The notes under the pieces: model-generated
What the model was told of the DNA's origin: nothing
Databases searched by the model: none
What the model saw: only the letters and a program-made list of their open reading frames with translations
In this document: positions 23,480 to 36,906 of the stretch, piece after piece
Layout: the number at the start of each line of letters is the position of its first letter
Position numbering within the stretch: position 1 is the stretch's first letter
Translations under genes and position numbers: made by a program
From: Phallusia mammillata
Lineage: Eukaryota > Chordata > Ascidiacea > Phlebobranchia > Ascidiidae
DNA length: 64,000 nt
Reading direction: 5' to 3'
Assembly (NCBI GenBank): GCA_003260075.1
Contig: QLIY01000355.1
Location: forward strand, 84,984-148,983

Positions 23480-26400
23480 TAGCCCGTTAATCGACAATCA
23501 CTGGCCCGTAATCAGATTTAACACCTATAAACTTCAAACAAAGGCGGCACCTGTAAATGGATTCGATTTTAGTTTGGTTATTTAATACTAATTCTCCACT
23601 TACACGGCGAAAATCGGCAATTTTGCACTTCCTCGCCACAACTTTCTTAGATGCCTTGCAATTTAGTTCTATTATTGATTTGTGCAAAACCATATAGCAT
23701 GTGTTAGCAAACATCATCTTTTTAGCTACAACTGTATACCCAAGTATCCTTTGTCGTGTAGGCCTAGTATATTGAAAAACTCTTTCTATCAATGTTTCAA
23801 ACTTGTCTGCTACAATATGGCGTCTGTGTATTACAACCGAACCGCTAAACGACCAATCAGCTTGCCGCGATCTAGGTCTTTGATCCGCTCACCAACTGTC
23901 CAGCTTCAAAAACACTTTGCCTTATCGTTTGTGAAATCAAGGACCATAATCTAGGTCTAGTGTATATCTGCGGTATAACGTGACCACTGTGATCTGAGCG
24001 CGTATGTACAGACCCTCGTAACTAGATATGTTTTCTCGCATATTGACCGTGACGGGGAGCACAAAGGCGTCGATGAAACTGATAGTTTTACGCATGTTGC
24101 GGACAATTGTCTTTCAAAAGACAACACACTTAGTTATTTGTATTTCTTGTTAATGTTTGTTTGTTGCTATTAAATTTGACATGGTTCAGATGTTATTTGT
24201 TGCTGAAGAGAATCTGCATTATAAAAACGTAAATCACAAGTCCACCCGCTCAACCCAAGTAGTACAAAATACGTTCCTGTGGATGTAGATTGGTATTTAA
24301 ACTGAACTGTTTTGAACTTGCAATTGTGACGGTTAGTTTATTCTCACCAAGTGACATAAACTCAGCTCAACCCATAAGTTCTTTTGTTGTAAGTGAAATG
24401 GTGGTCCGTGTTTTTGCAACTAGTGGTTCGAATGTCAAGTGGCAGTTTCCGGATTCACAACTTGCGGCGTGGTCGCCTCTTTGTTGTCGCCTGTTTATCA
24501 CACGAATATAGTTTATTCCAAACCTTCATTATATAACTCTTTTATCTTTGCTTTCCATTATTTGGTGACTAAAGTTATTGCATTATTTTTGGCATTTTGT
24601 TTTGCAATTATTGTAATCTTTTGTGATTAAACAGCACTAGTATATAATTTTAAAATGTGAGTAATTTTATGGTAAACTAGAAAGAAAATTTACTTATGTT
24701 TATTCTTACGTTGTTGTATTTCATAAATTTAGCTGTATTAATAAACAAATCGTTGGATACAAACTAAATGCCAAGTTTTAAACAGTTTATGGCCGAAAAG
24801 AAAAACGTTTGCAGGGGCCGACAAAATTTTACCGAATATCTATGAACGAAAACCACCCTCCCTGACTCAGTCAAAACGCTGTCATAGCAAAGTAAATACA
24901 GAAGTTTTCTGTATATTTAAGCATTGACAGTAATGAGCCCTTGTCCACCGGTGATCAGCCATCATTCTCGAGCAAAAGAGATGTACGTTTGTACATCCCC
25001 AGCCCTGTAACATCGCCCTAGCCCTCACCAAGAACAACACACTAAAGAAGATAGTATCTCCGCTCTTTTACAACAAGACTGCGGCCTGTTTGTAAACGCC
25101 GCGTGCCCGGTAAAATGACGGCTTAATTTTCGAACATTGATAGCTTAACTTTAAAATCGGCTAAACGGCTAATCGCTGTCTCTGGAGAATTGTTTTGCCA
25201 GTTGGAATTTTTGTTTGCTTGTAAATGACTAGTGGTGGGTTGAATGATGTTTTGTTACCAAGCTTTGTTGTTTCGTGTTGTGTTGTTTTTCTGCACGGGT
25301 CGTCTGCAATCACTTTAAATGGACGAATAGCGGCTTTCTTATTTAGAAAACTTCTATGGAGTAATAAGCGGCCGATTTTATGATTAAGGTATACGATGAT
25401 CAAAACCTTGCTTTAATAAAATTTGTTTTTTTGTAAACCAACTTGTCAAAAAAAATCTTGTATTGCCATGCAACGATGTTGCAAAAAACGAAAATTGTAT
25501 CCCTTTTTTCATTAAAAACAAAAATGTTTCAAATTTCTTTTTATCACTAATTTAAAATTATTTTCATAAAATGGATTCACACTTTGTGGTTAAAACAGCT
25601 TTAATATTCTTGCGCGTGATGATGAATTTGTTTTGCAACAACAATAATACAACACTTTAAAACTATGTAAAGGGCTACACTATTTGTGAATAGTACTGCA
25701 TAGGCGTTCTATTGATAAAGGTATATAAATGGTAAATCTGTGTTTAGTTCAACATAAAATGTAAATGATAATATGAAGCAATTGATAAAAAGAAACCTGC
25801 TGCAAAATGTACCTATATTGCATTGCAATTTTACGAGCAAAAGTGCCGAATGTGTTTAATAATACGTAAAGTCAAAATTATTATGAATTTTATTTAAAAA
25901 TCTGAGTTGGATGTCTTGGCAATGATAATTATTCGATTGGCGATGCAACCAAAGGCGTTCTATTAATAGCGACCATCCCCTAGAGACGATCTATACACAA
26001 ATCCGCTATATGCTGTTTACAAAGCTTTGTACTTAAGCTACAAGCTTCCAACGACAGCGATCATTTAAGGCAGCACACACAACAAGATCAAAGTCAATAA
26101 CTTTACGTATCACGTAAGATCAGCTAACTCCCAGTAGACATTGGATCGGAAATTGCCAACCGGTATAGGAAGGAAAATTGGCTTCGAAAGGTTATTTTTG
26201 ATTCACGCAACGGTATTAGATGTCGTTGTGGTTGTGTTTGGTTAATGAAAACTTGTTGAGATATGTTGACGGCTGTCGCGAGGCGGATATGATTGAAAAT
26301 ATGCGTGAAAAAATGGTTATAGTGCGTTAACGTGGATGCTGCTATTGAGCGCAGGAAATTGCGGATATAATTTTGACGGATATAAACAATTTCTTATGAG

Positions 26401-29400
26401 AATAACACCTTAAAAAATCTTGTTTGTTAGGTTTAGGAATAGCGCGACAAACCCACTAGTTTGACTGTTGTGACTTACGTTCTTTGTCACATGTCTTTCT
26501 TTTCATGCACATGTCACTCTGTGGTTCCTTTTAAACAAACCGATCCTAGGCTGTAAGTGTAAACCTATAAGTATTGCATTAGGCAAAAAGTATTTGGAGA
26601 AAAGCAACACAAAAATCCATTTTGCCACCAGCACTCAAAAACATACAACCCTTATTCCTGTACGATTGCAAGTTGCTAAAAACTTTTATGGTCAAATACA
26701 TTTGCATTTAAATCTGCGCTTTAGAATTCCTGAACAAACAAATCTTTGATCAATTTTGTCTCAAGTTTTCTGTTCATTTCCCCAATTCATTTCCTCAAAT
26801 TTTCTGCTACATTATCTTTTATAAACCAGGGCAGATAGCAATTTTTTCGACTTTTAATAGACACAAACGTGTTTTCTTTATAATTCAAACCCTGGAATAT
26901 TAAAGGACGATTTAAAACCTCCAAAAATCGTGCGTAAGCCACAGGCTCCTTATTATATAAAAAGTAGCTTTTGTTGGGGCAAAATATGTCTTTATATGAT
27001 CGAATAAGTAAAACAGGGTTCCGGCACAGCCTGCATAATTGCCATTTCCTATTACCTATTATTGGCATTGACATTCCCCACAAAGTGATAAGAGTGTTAA
27101 AAAATAACCAAAGCTTTCGTAATGTACATCTTACCCCCAAAGTACAATTCATTGCTTACTCGATATAACACAAAGATAAAATACCATAACGTAACTTATA
27201 CCATTTGCACAAACTCGAAAATATTTCAAAATTGCGGTGTCGTCTATTGGCAAACGGATTTATACATCTAAAAGACGGGAAGTGTATACGGACGACTGGC
27301 AATGAACCTCAACCTTATCTGCGATCAAAATGGCGCAACCAATTAAGCGCCGATATCTACCATCCGATCTACAACTAAATGAATGAAGTGAGCCTGTTAT
27401 GTCAAGTGCCCATAGATGTAATCTAAATTAAAATGACATGCCAACTAGTTTTACGCTTGATGTCTTGTTACTGTTGTTGTTGCTATAATATCTTTGTGTT
27501 TTGATTGCTAATTTTCAAGTTTAAACTAAATGAATTGTGTGTCTGTGCCTTCTTCTTAAAAGCTACTTTGATTGGTTAATTTACCTTTCCAAGTTAGACT
27601 TGCTATCATTTACACGAGTTGCTTAATTACATGGGAGTTATTGATTTGTGCACATAACATTCAACGTACAAACTAGTTGTTTACATGCGTGCAAATTAGA
27701 GTAGCATTAAAATATAGTTTTTAAAAATCGCTTACCCCATTGAAACACTTTTGAACTGTTGTGGCTGTTAAATGTTATACTTACTGAGTGCAAACCGGCG
27801 CCATGTCCTGTCCAACTTGGCATACAAATCGTTGTTTCACAATTAAGTTATGAGGCATTTAAAAAAAATACTGAAAATGGTTCTGATGCTCGTCACATTA
27901 CAAATTTACTTCTAGATGTTGTGAGTTTTTTTTCAAATAGCTGGAATAACCAGCACTACACTTGAATACAATTTTAGATTAGTTTTAAATCAGGCCAATA
28001 CATCGATTTAAATACTTTCACCGTTTGTGACTAGTCACTGACGTTATGGCATTTAAAAAAATTAAATCACTTTTCATCGATACAATAACTTTTGTGCGGC
28101 GAAGACATAAGTAATCCTGCTAAAGTGGGAAGTGTATGTAATCATAATACGCTTTAAAGCCAACCAGAGATGGCCTTAAATATTAGCTTACCAAAACTTT
28201 GAATTTGGTATAAAATATAGTTTAAGTCATTTTTCGTATCAAACACACTGACAAAACTATTGTCACCATGTGAAAGGTTTTAGCTAAAATCTGAACAGAT
28301 ACAGAAATCTCACGAGTCTCGTGCAACTTAAGACATCACTGCTAATTAAGCATGACGCCTATCAAAACAAACCAGTACAAAAACAAGAGACATTTACAGG
28401 CTGCATAAAAAGCTTTGTACAATTTTAGTCTATCACTTTTTACACTTTTGATTGAGAGGAATAGCTTGAAGATCCTGGAGTGATAGCCTAATAGTTAAAA
28501 TAGTTAAGTCAATTACCACACACCCTAAAGCCACAAAATTTTATCTTAGTCCAGAAGTCCAGAACGACCAACATACATCCGCTAGAGACAGCACACTGCC
28601 TCAAAACCCATTTAAAACTTTTATTCTATTTACTTGTGGACTTTTAGAAAACTTGACTCTTGTGTTTGAACATGTCAACAAAACGCTTGAGCACTGTAAA
28701 CAATGTAAACAAATCTGGCAACCCTGCCTGAATTCAACAGTTAAGCCTGTACCAAACAGGGCTGGACTATGTGCACAGCTGTGTGCTGACCGAAACTCGC
28801 AGAGCCTAAACGAAACACCTGACGGGGCTGTTGAAAGTAGAGACTAATCTCTTTGTAGTGAACGTCTCGCGTCTGCCGCAGAACCCGTGCGCAGCCATTT
28901 TGTGAATTGGTCGAATTTTGTGCTACTAAGGCGTGGGTTGCAAGCATTTTTTTTCACCACGCACGAGACGGCTGGTGCGGCAGAGACGCCTTGGCACACA
29001 GAGCTACGTGCCAGGACAGTGCTACGGGCGCTATAAAGTCATCACCGCTTCACGGGTAATGCTACCACCGGGCTTCGCTGTCCCAATAAGCCCTAAGTCA
29101 CGGTAACGCCTTCGGAGTGAGCAACCGGTCATCGAATGTCGGCCATGATCAAAGGAATTCTTTACCCAGAATGCTACTAGCCCGTGGACCCTGCGAGCAT
29201 ATACCGCATAGGCCCGAGTCACTTTTTCTACACTGACCACTCTAGTTTATTATTAATTTGATGACGCTTACCCAAATTGAAATGTACGTTAGGAAGAAAG
29301 AGATTGCAAATATTACCTGATTGATTTTTTTGCAAAAAATAACAATTTGCATTTTTTATATGTTTGTTGGTCTAGATTACTTTACGATCCCATAGTAGAA

Positions 29401-32400
29401 TATTAAATTATAAAGTTATGAGTTTAGCTTACAGTGTTTATATATAATCATTTCGTCACTTGAAGTTGTTAGGCGACTTAGTGGGGGGCGATCGTATTGG
29501 GTAACACCAACCCCCCTCTTATTTGTTTGGTTCCACAATTTTGACGCTCACCATCTCAACTGGTGTCAGATTCGGTTTTAGGATAAAACCCCGGATCATG
29601 GTCGTGTTGCCTGTCTCGAGAAACGTTTTTTGTGCTGGGAGACGCTCACTATAATTCAAACCCTAAAGTCGAAACAGCAACAGTCCAGCGAGAACTCGAT
29701 TTTTGAAACACACTACCTGTTTTGAAGGAACTAGTTTGGTGCAGAACGTTATGCACTTTTTTAATCCATAAAACAAATACGCTGTGTCTAATAAGTCCAT
29801 GGATGTACCCTCTTAGCCTAAAAAATACCTCCCGTTTGACCACTAATCTTCTTGCTAGGGATCAACGTAATAATTATGCAACATGGCCAAACTTTAAATA
29901 AGCTGCTGCTGCCTGGCATAATATATTAACAATTAATGGCTCTTCCAGCAGTTTTTTATTATAACAAGCGATGTTTCGACGTCCCATAGAACACCTTCAC
30001 TAGGGTAATGACCAAATAAATGACTGTAAGTTGTCATAAAGCAGCAAAGGCGAAATAGTAAAACCCTGTTAAATTAATACAAAATTTTTAACAACTTTTG
30101 TTCTAACTCTTTGAAAACGGGAAATACGAACAGCTTGGTTAGATTTTACATCCATTACTCCCAAGCGCAGGACATAACCGCTGTCTCATCGAAGCACGCT
30201 CTCAAGCAGTTGCTAAGCTGTCACCACGTGTGGTTCCAAGCAATATGTGGTTATTGCCATGTCCTGTAACACTCTTGTTCTTATACCGCATGCAATAAAA
30301 CGCTACTTCAAAGGCAAGGCAACACCGTCTAGAGATGTTTTCCGGTGACCCACGCGTACTATGACATAACTCCTAAAGGAGGGAGGCATTGTAATTACAG
30401 TGCAATCTGTAAAACATGCGCCAAAAAGGGCAAGCATATTTTAGAATAATACAAGATTTAAAAACACTATGGAATAAGTAACCGTATGCAACAATGTATT
30501 TTTCGCTTTACTAAAGAGTGTTGCGGCTACCAATCTTACTTTGCAATAAGTCAAGTGTCGAATATTTTCCAAATTAAAATGTCAGGTTTTGATTTAAGAA
30601 CACCCACAACCGCGTAAACATAGTACACAGCATTCCCACAGCCTAAATGCGCCTCAAGATTTCGCCTCTGCGTTTGACTCAACGGCAATCAGCTTATCGG
30701 CCACGGAATTCGGGCAAAACACAGCGATTTCGAATCTTGATATCCACCAGCAGTCCCGTTCGATCCAGGGCATGGCTAATGTTCGGCGGTGTCAAACCAA
30801 CGTAAGCTACTTCGCTGTACACCATCGTGGTTAAAGCGACGGAAGGCGTAATAGGGTTTGTATACAATATCCGGGAAACGAGGTCTGGGCAAGTGCAACC
30901 CTGATAGAAACTTTCGTTTTTGTTATTATTGACCCAATTTTGTTGTTGCTCGTCAAGTGCGTCGGATTTCCTATCCGACTCTTTAGTTTGTTATGCCTAG
31001 CCTATTTTGACCGATTGTTTTGCCTTTTTTGGTATATGGATAATAACACTCTCTTCACGATTGGTAAAAAAAAAATTACTCGGTGGGCATTTTTGAAAAA
31101 GTTCACCGGTTGCTTCGCCAATAAGAGCCCGTATTATTTAGTTTAGAAAATCTGAAGCAACAACTGAATGTTGCAGGGAATACATTGTCTCAATACGGCA
31201 AAACTGTCACATTTGTCCATTTATTGAATAAAGGAACATTTGGTTTAAAATGTTTCTTACAAACAAAATGTGTCTACATTTAGTTGGAAAAGCAAAATTA
31301 ATGTTTTTATCTCTGAAAATGATATTTTGCCGATATGAAAGTTCAAGAAATCAGTTTAAATATATGAGGTAATTGGTTGAAATTTTTGCGTTTCTGGTAG
31401 CCACAGTAAAATATACAACGTATGCTATTCGAGGGCAAAATTTTACAAAAATTTGACATGAAACATCTAAGTTTTTAATGAAGAACTTAAGCAAGTCCGT
31501 TCGCGCAATCTTTTAAACGAAACTTGTCGGCTTATCAGGTTTATTTCAACAGTTTCGTGGGAACTGGGTTGACCGCTACAGCAGGGGCTGGTAATGTGTT
31601 GACAAGTGGATTTGGCGATTAGAACGGATCAACATAAACAGACACCTGCTTCTGGTGGTCAGGCGCACTTGCCAATTCTCGATGAGTTGTATTGTTATCT
31701 TGTTTATCTGCCGTTCGATCTTTAACGCACACAAGGCTGTGTTTCTTTATACGGGTGGCAACATGGTACAAATTTGGAAAGATTCTTGTACAACTTGGCG
31801 ATCGAATCCCAGTTGATATGATTGAAATTACAGCCTTCAACAATCATAAAACTTCACATTTTTTATTTGTTTGGTGCGACATATTTTTTGATTTATATGG
31901 CATCAAATAGGTGCTTTGTATTTAAACTACGGTCATGGGCGTGTTAAAAACGTTTTGTTGCTAAACGTACGTTTGTACCTGGCGTTCGATTTTTTAAATT
32001 AACGTTTGTTTTTTGCAATTATTGAGTTTGCAAAAGAAACGGAAAAACCGAAAAAAAAAAACCGAAAAAAATGCGCGCTCAACATTCAAATTATTACGGT
32101 TATCTTGACAAAAATATTTCAAAAGGTTTTTTGACCAAATTTATGTTTAAATTCTCTTGCAATAATTGTATCAACAAATTGATAGATTTGTTTATTTCTT
32201 TAAAATTAAATAAACATACTATTTGGAACCAAACAGAACAATTAAATATAAACCATGCTTTTATCAAACAGGTGCCCATAAAAAAAGAATTGCATATATG
32301 TGGCATGATAACAGACTTATTATGCGTTATTCCAATAATGTTTAAAAACGGTTTTGCTTGTCGAAGGGAATAAAGTTAGTTCTAACTAACCTGTTTCAAA

Positions 32401-35400
32401 CTGCTGCCTGACGCCCCACTCCAGCCATGTCTGGAGCCTGATTAAATAGTAGAAACGATTCGATCGTCCATTTTGGCGGAAGCGTAAAATAAAACTTAAT
32501 ACCACTCGGAAAATCTTTTTCCACAATTATTTGCAACGTGATGTTTTGACATCGCATTTCGTAATATATTTTAAAGTAATATATCTTCCAAGCGCCTTAT
32601 CTAAGCTAGTTTATCGACATAATACATTGATTTAACTGATCAAATATTGCTTTTCTTCGGGGCAAAACTCTAAGGTGTTTTTTACATTACGCGACTGCTT
32701 TAAAACAAAAACAAAATTTTGTGATTCCAGATTGTTCCTCTCACTACAGTTTTATACAACGATGAACCTTGAAAAACGACACAGATACTCGCATAAAATA
32801 GTTCAATTACTGATTAACACAAACTTGAGCTCAGTATCTTTCAAAGAAAAGTCGCCTTAATAAACGTTTCAGCTCCATAAACGCACTATCTCACAAACCA
32901 TGGTTTGTCAGGACAATTTTAAAAAAACTTTCGTCACATAAATACCAAAATCACGAAAACAAACTTTTTTTGAAAAACTGTCAGCTGCAAAATCAACTTT
33001 ACTCTAATAAATCCCAGAATATGTGAGTGGTTATAACTGAAAAACTTTTAGTCTGACACTGCCAGATTTTCACCTTTGGCACTAAAACTGCGGCAAAACT
33101 GTGCCTGATTGCCTGCGCTTAACGCATTTGCGCGCCGTACTCTGCAGATGTGTACACACAAGTCTCGAGGGCTTTCAAGTAGTGGATGATCGGTGACAAC
33201 TTGACTGGCGCACGTGCGACGCAGAGGCCAGCGACATTTCCTGGACCGGTCAGTGGTAATTTAGAGGCTGGTTCAAAAAAAAAGTTAGTGGGGCAACGGG
33301 TGCACATCATATCCTCAAAATTTAAAATGCTTTCTCAGTCTGGCGCGGTGCCGGACTTAACCTATTGTATGTTTGCAATCTTGTATAAAACACAGATGAT
33401 TAAAAATGTGAAACAAATAAATATTTTGTCTCATGACATCAAACTCAGTTCGTTAAACTTTTGTGATCCGGTTCTGATATCGCAAGGGTCGGTTAACGGT
33501 TTACGGCAATAGATAGGCGAGGGGCAGTCCGCGGTCTCGCTGCTCCATGCTTGAAATACGTCAAGATAGACGGACACTAAAACCCTGCTTGTTATTCAAT
33601 ATCTCGTCGTCGGGCACATCGAAATGTTGCTAATCGAGTGGACAAGCCATGTTGAGAACGCCGGTGTTTTGGCAGACAATGTCTAAGTCCGTGCTTCCCT
33701 TATAAATGTGTTGTACAGCATGAGAAACATACAATTGATACAAATTAACATAGCATTTTTATCTCATTTTTACTTCAGTGCGTTTTTAAAATACGTGTCA
33801 TTTGATAGCGCTCTGTGAATTCTGTTTCCCTGTCTTTATTGCCGATTATATGGACATTGGTTTCAAAATCTATGACTGCATGCCGAACACTTTATGACCT
33901 TTTTATGGTTTCTGGTAGCAAAAGGGGTAATAAATATTTTAGCTAGTTGTTAACCCTGATCAAGGCGACTAGAAAATCACTTCAAAATATTCATCAAAAA
34001 AGTTACATAAGGTTTATTTTGGCCAACGCTTTACAGTTTGCCAAAAATGTTTTACCTGCAAATTTCTACTCAGCCGAAGTTATATTGCAATAACAGTTTA
34101 CTAAAGCACCACAATTCTTCCAAACCGAACACAATCGCACGTTTATATGCCTCGGTTTCAAATTGTACGAGCAACGAATGCGGGGCTATATTTTGTCCGT
34201 GTTCCTATTAATACACGACATGATCTCCCTACAAGCAACAAGTGACTTCATCGCTGGAGTCTCTGTAGCAAGGGGGGAGATTCGTTGAGTCGATGCCAAG
34301 CGCTAAGTGATTGTGATTCGACTACATTGTTAAGACAATCAATCGGCGACGCTGTGGCAGCGCGATGCATCCCATTTCGCCTCGCGAGGCCTCAGAACAT
34401 GTCCGTAGCGCTGAAAGCCGGGCCAGATAAAATTTGCATCTATATCATTTGCCATATCCTAATTTTTTTGAAGCTGTTTTGGGAGTGATTTTTTATAATT
34501 TCGACCAATTACATTCATTTTTTCGTCGTAATATACGCACCAGTTTGAACAAATAAAAAGTTGTGTTGATTGATTCTGATATAGAAGCACTGTTGCTTTG
34601 TTATTAGGATTGCTGAAAAATAACAGTCAATCAATGTTCGTCGACATAGGAAGCCTACAATTGAAGGGAAAGATCGTGTAAAAATAGACAGTTTTAACAA
34701 ATGCGCACTTTTTACTTTTTTATGTAGTTTTGCTATGCAATAGTTCTTTAAAATACAATTCCGATGTCTATCTTTCATCGGCTACACAATCTGTTAATGT
34801 TCGTCTGGAATGGCATTGATATTTGTGGGTTGTAATCGCTTGATTCAAGCAATCAACGCCTTGAATCGATTCGACTCGGTGGTTTATGCGGTTTGTTGTT
34901 TAAATGTGCTATGTGAATTGGTCTGGGAATGTGCAATAGCGTTTGCGTGGGTGGTGCAGAAACAATTACACGTTTTTTTTTCAAATTCTGTATAAGACGC
35001 TAATTTATTTGTAAAACTTTTGGTTTGGGGAGTTTTATGATTATAAACGATGCATATTTTCCATTCACTATATATTCACAGACATGACAATGCAAAACAC
35101 AAATCCCACATTGCGTATTACATAAGAAGAAAAAAAACTGAAACCAAATGCGAAGCAAAAAACAAACATGTCTGCAGCGTTCTGCAAACAAATCTTCGTC
35201 GTTTGAAATTTGCCGCTTGAACCAACTGGGAAAACACGCGTATATCAGTTTATAGTCCCCATCGTCAATGCTGTTCGCTTTTAGAACACGCCAAGACTGC
35301 CAGAGACCGGTTCTGGTGCGATAGGCGTCTTACCCATTATCCCTGTGACAACAAGACGGTCGGATCATTTGATTGACGCGTGCTGCCGGCCAGCGGACAG

Positions 35401-36906
35401 ACCATCATTCTTAATCGGGATATACCAACAATATTGTGCTGGCCTCCACATAGTTTTCGTGGACGGGCTTTGGGCCAACGCTTTTGAGGAAAGCGTTCCT
35501 AAAGCAAGCGCACTGTGGGTTTGTTTGTAATACTCGACACGGGTTATTTAACGCTAAGGCCAACGTCTGGAGCAGGATGTTTGATACAAGAGTAGTTTTA
35601 GTATTCATATTTCTAACCCTCTACGAAAGCAGGTTGTCTCTTAATCCGCTGCTCACACCTTTCGTTGCAGAAAAGTCTTTAAACTTGTTTTGTTTCGTGC
35701 GGTATAATTGGTGGCACAAATGGGCTATGAAAAAAAAAACCACATGAGCGTTACCACACTAAAAAAATGAGGAGACTTGCACATGAACGTAAGAAAAATC
35801 AAAGTAAGCTGTGTTTTGACCCTTATAACGGTTAACGTCCATCCAAAAAAACACAATTCCAAAACGTCGATCGCTCCCAATGTGCCCAGTACTACAGATA
35901 TGTGATTGAATCTTCGAGCTTTCGACAGCCGCAGAAGCAGAGACGTGTCGTTATGATTGCCGAACATGCCGCAGTGACAAGTTAATTTGGTCGCCTAGGG
36001 AGCGCATCAAACCACAGAGCGCCTAGATGCCGTTCAAGCGCTTGACAGACAAGGAAACTCGGTCGTCCTGGGAGAACACTGGATGCCACCGCGACCGTTT
36101 GGCATCTGCACCGTAGTTGTATTTGTTCAGGGTATTTTTCCCCTATGATGCATTTTGCATCTACTTATGAAAGACCTACGTACTCTTGACCAATTTTATT
36201 GGTGTGATTTACTTTAAACGTAAAACCTCGTAGCAATTAGACCTACAAACTTGTCTGTTATATAGACACAAATTGTTTTGTCTTCCAGGTATCTGCGAAC
36301 TAAATCACGCTTAGTGCCAATTTTAGTTTGTTCTCTCATTTAAACAAGCTGAAATTACCATGTTAAAAACCACGCACTTTATACTGTGTTATTTATATGC
36401 GGAGTACAACAAAAAACGATCACAGTGCTCGCAACAGAATATAGAACATATTGCAGATGAGCGCACAATGTATAACGAGACAAGACAATTGACAACGTGA
36501 TGCACATATTGTGGAAAAAAGACAGCATAGTACAATGTATTAAATTAAACCATAAAGTTTTGTTTTAGAAATGGGAGCAACAAACACACAGTATTTGGTC
36601 TTTGTTAAATATGTAGAAACGGTACCGATGTATTTGCTTTTCATAATGGCTCATTTGAACACACTTGAATTAAATTACTTAATATCAACTCGTAGAAATG
36701 ACGTTAACGGTTCAAAAGGCCCAAAATGTTACATTTATAGTGATAACTTCTTTAGATTAAAACAAAAACAGGTTCAAAACTAAAACGAAAAGTCACGGGC
36801 TCTTTGCACATCTCACGAAGCGTACGCTGAATATATGGTTGAATACATGGTTGAATACCTGAATCGTAAAAATTTCCACCGCGTGGTACCGCTGTTGAGC
36901 GTGTAA
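23480..36906. other. 13.4 kb intergenic region upstream of Tbx1/10
   Basis: I find no gene here on either strand. Open frames are short, lack family signatures and have no linked splice sites. GC-richer patches stand out near 28600-29250, 30620-30900, 33100-33330, 35220-35620 and 36000-36120. These may be enhancers or decayed repeats. A 60-70 bp repeat copy lies at 29903-29969. Confidence 0.55.
29903..29969. repeat. Diverged copy of the hairpin-element family
   Basis: It contains TGCTGCCTGGCATAATA, AACAA, GCTCTTCC and GCAGTTTTTTATTATAA in the same order as the minus strand of the element at 41582-41682. It has one hairpin arm only and no visible target duplication. Confidence 0.75.

Noticed and set aside
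22826-23497. Longer N-terminus for Tbx1/10 starting at 23497
   Set aside because: The codon there is TTG; the first in-frame ATG is 23479.
32071-32373. 100-codon + strand open frame
   Set aside because: AT-rich composition, no domain, and no splice partners or neighbours to support it.
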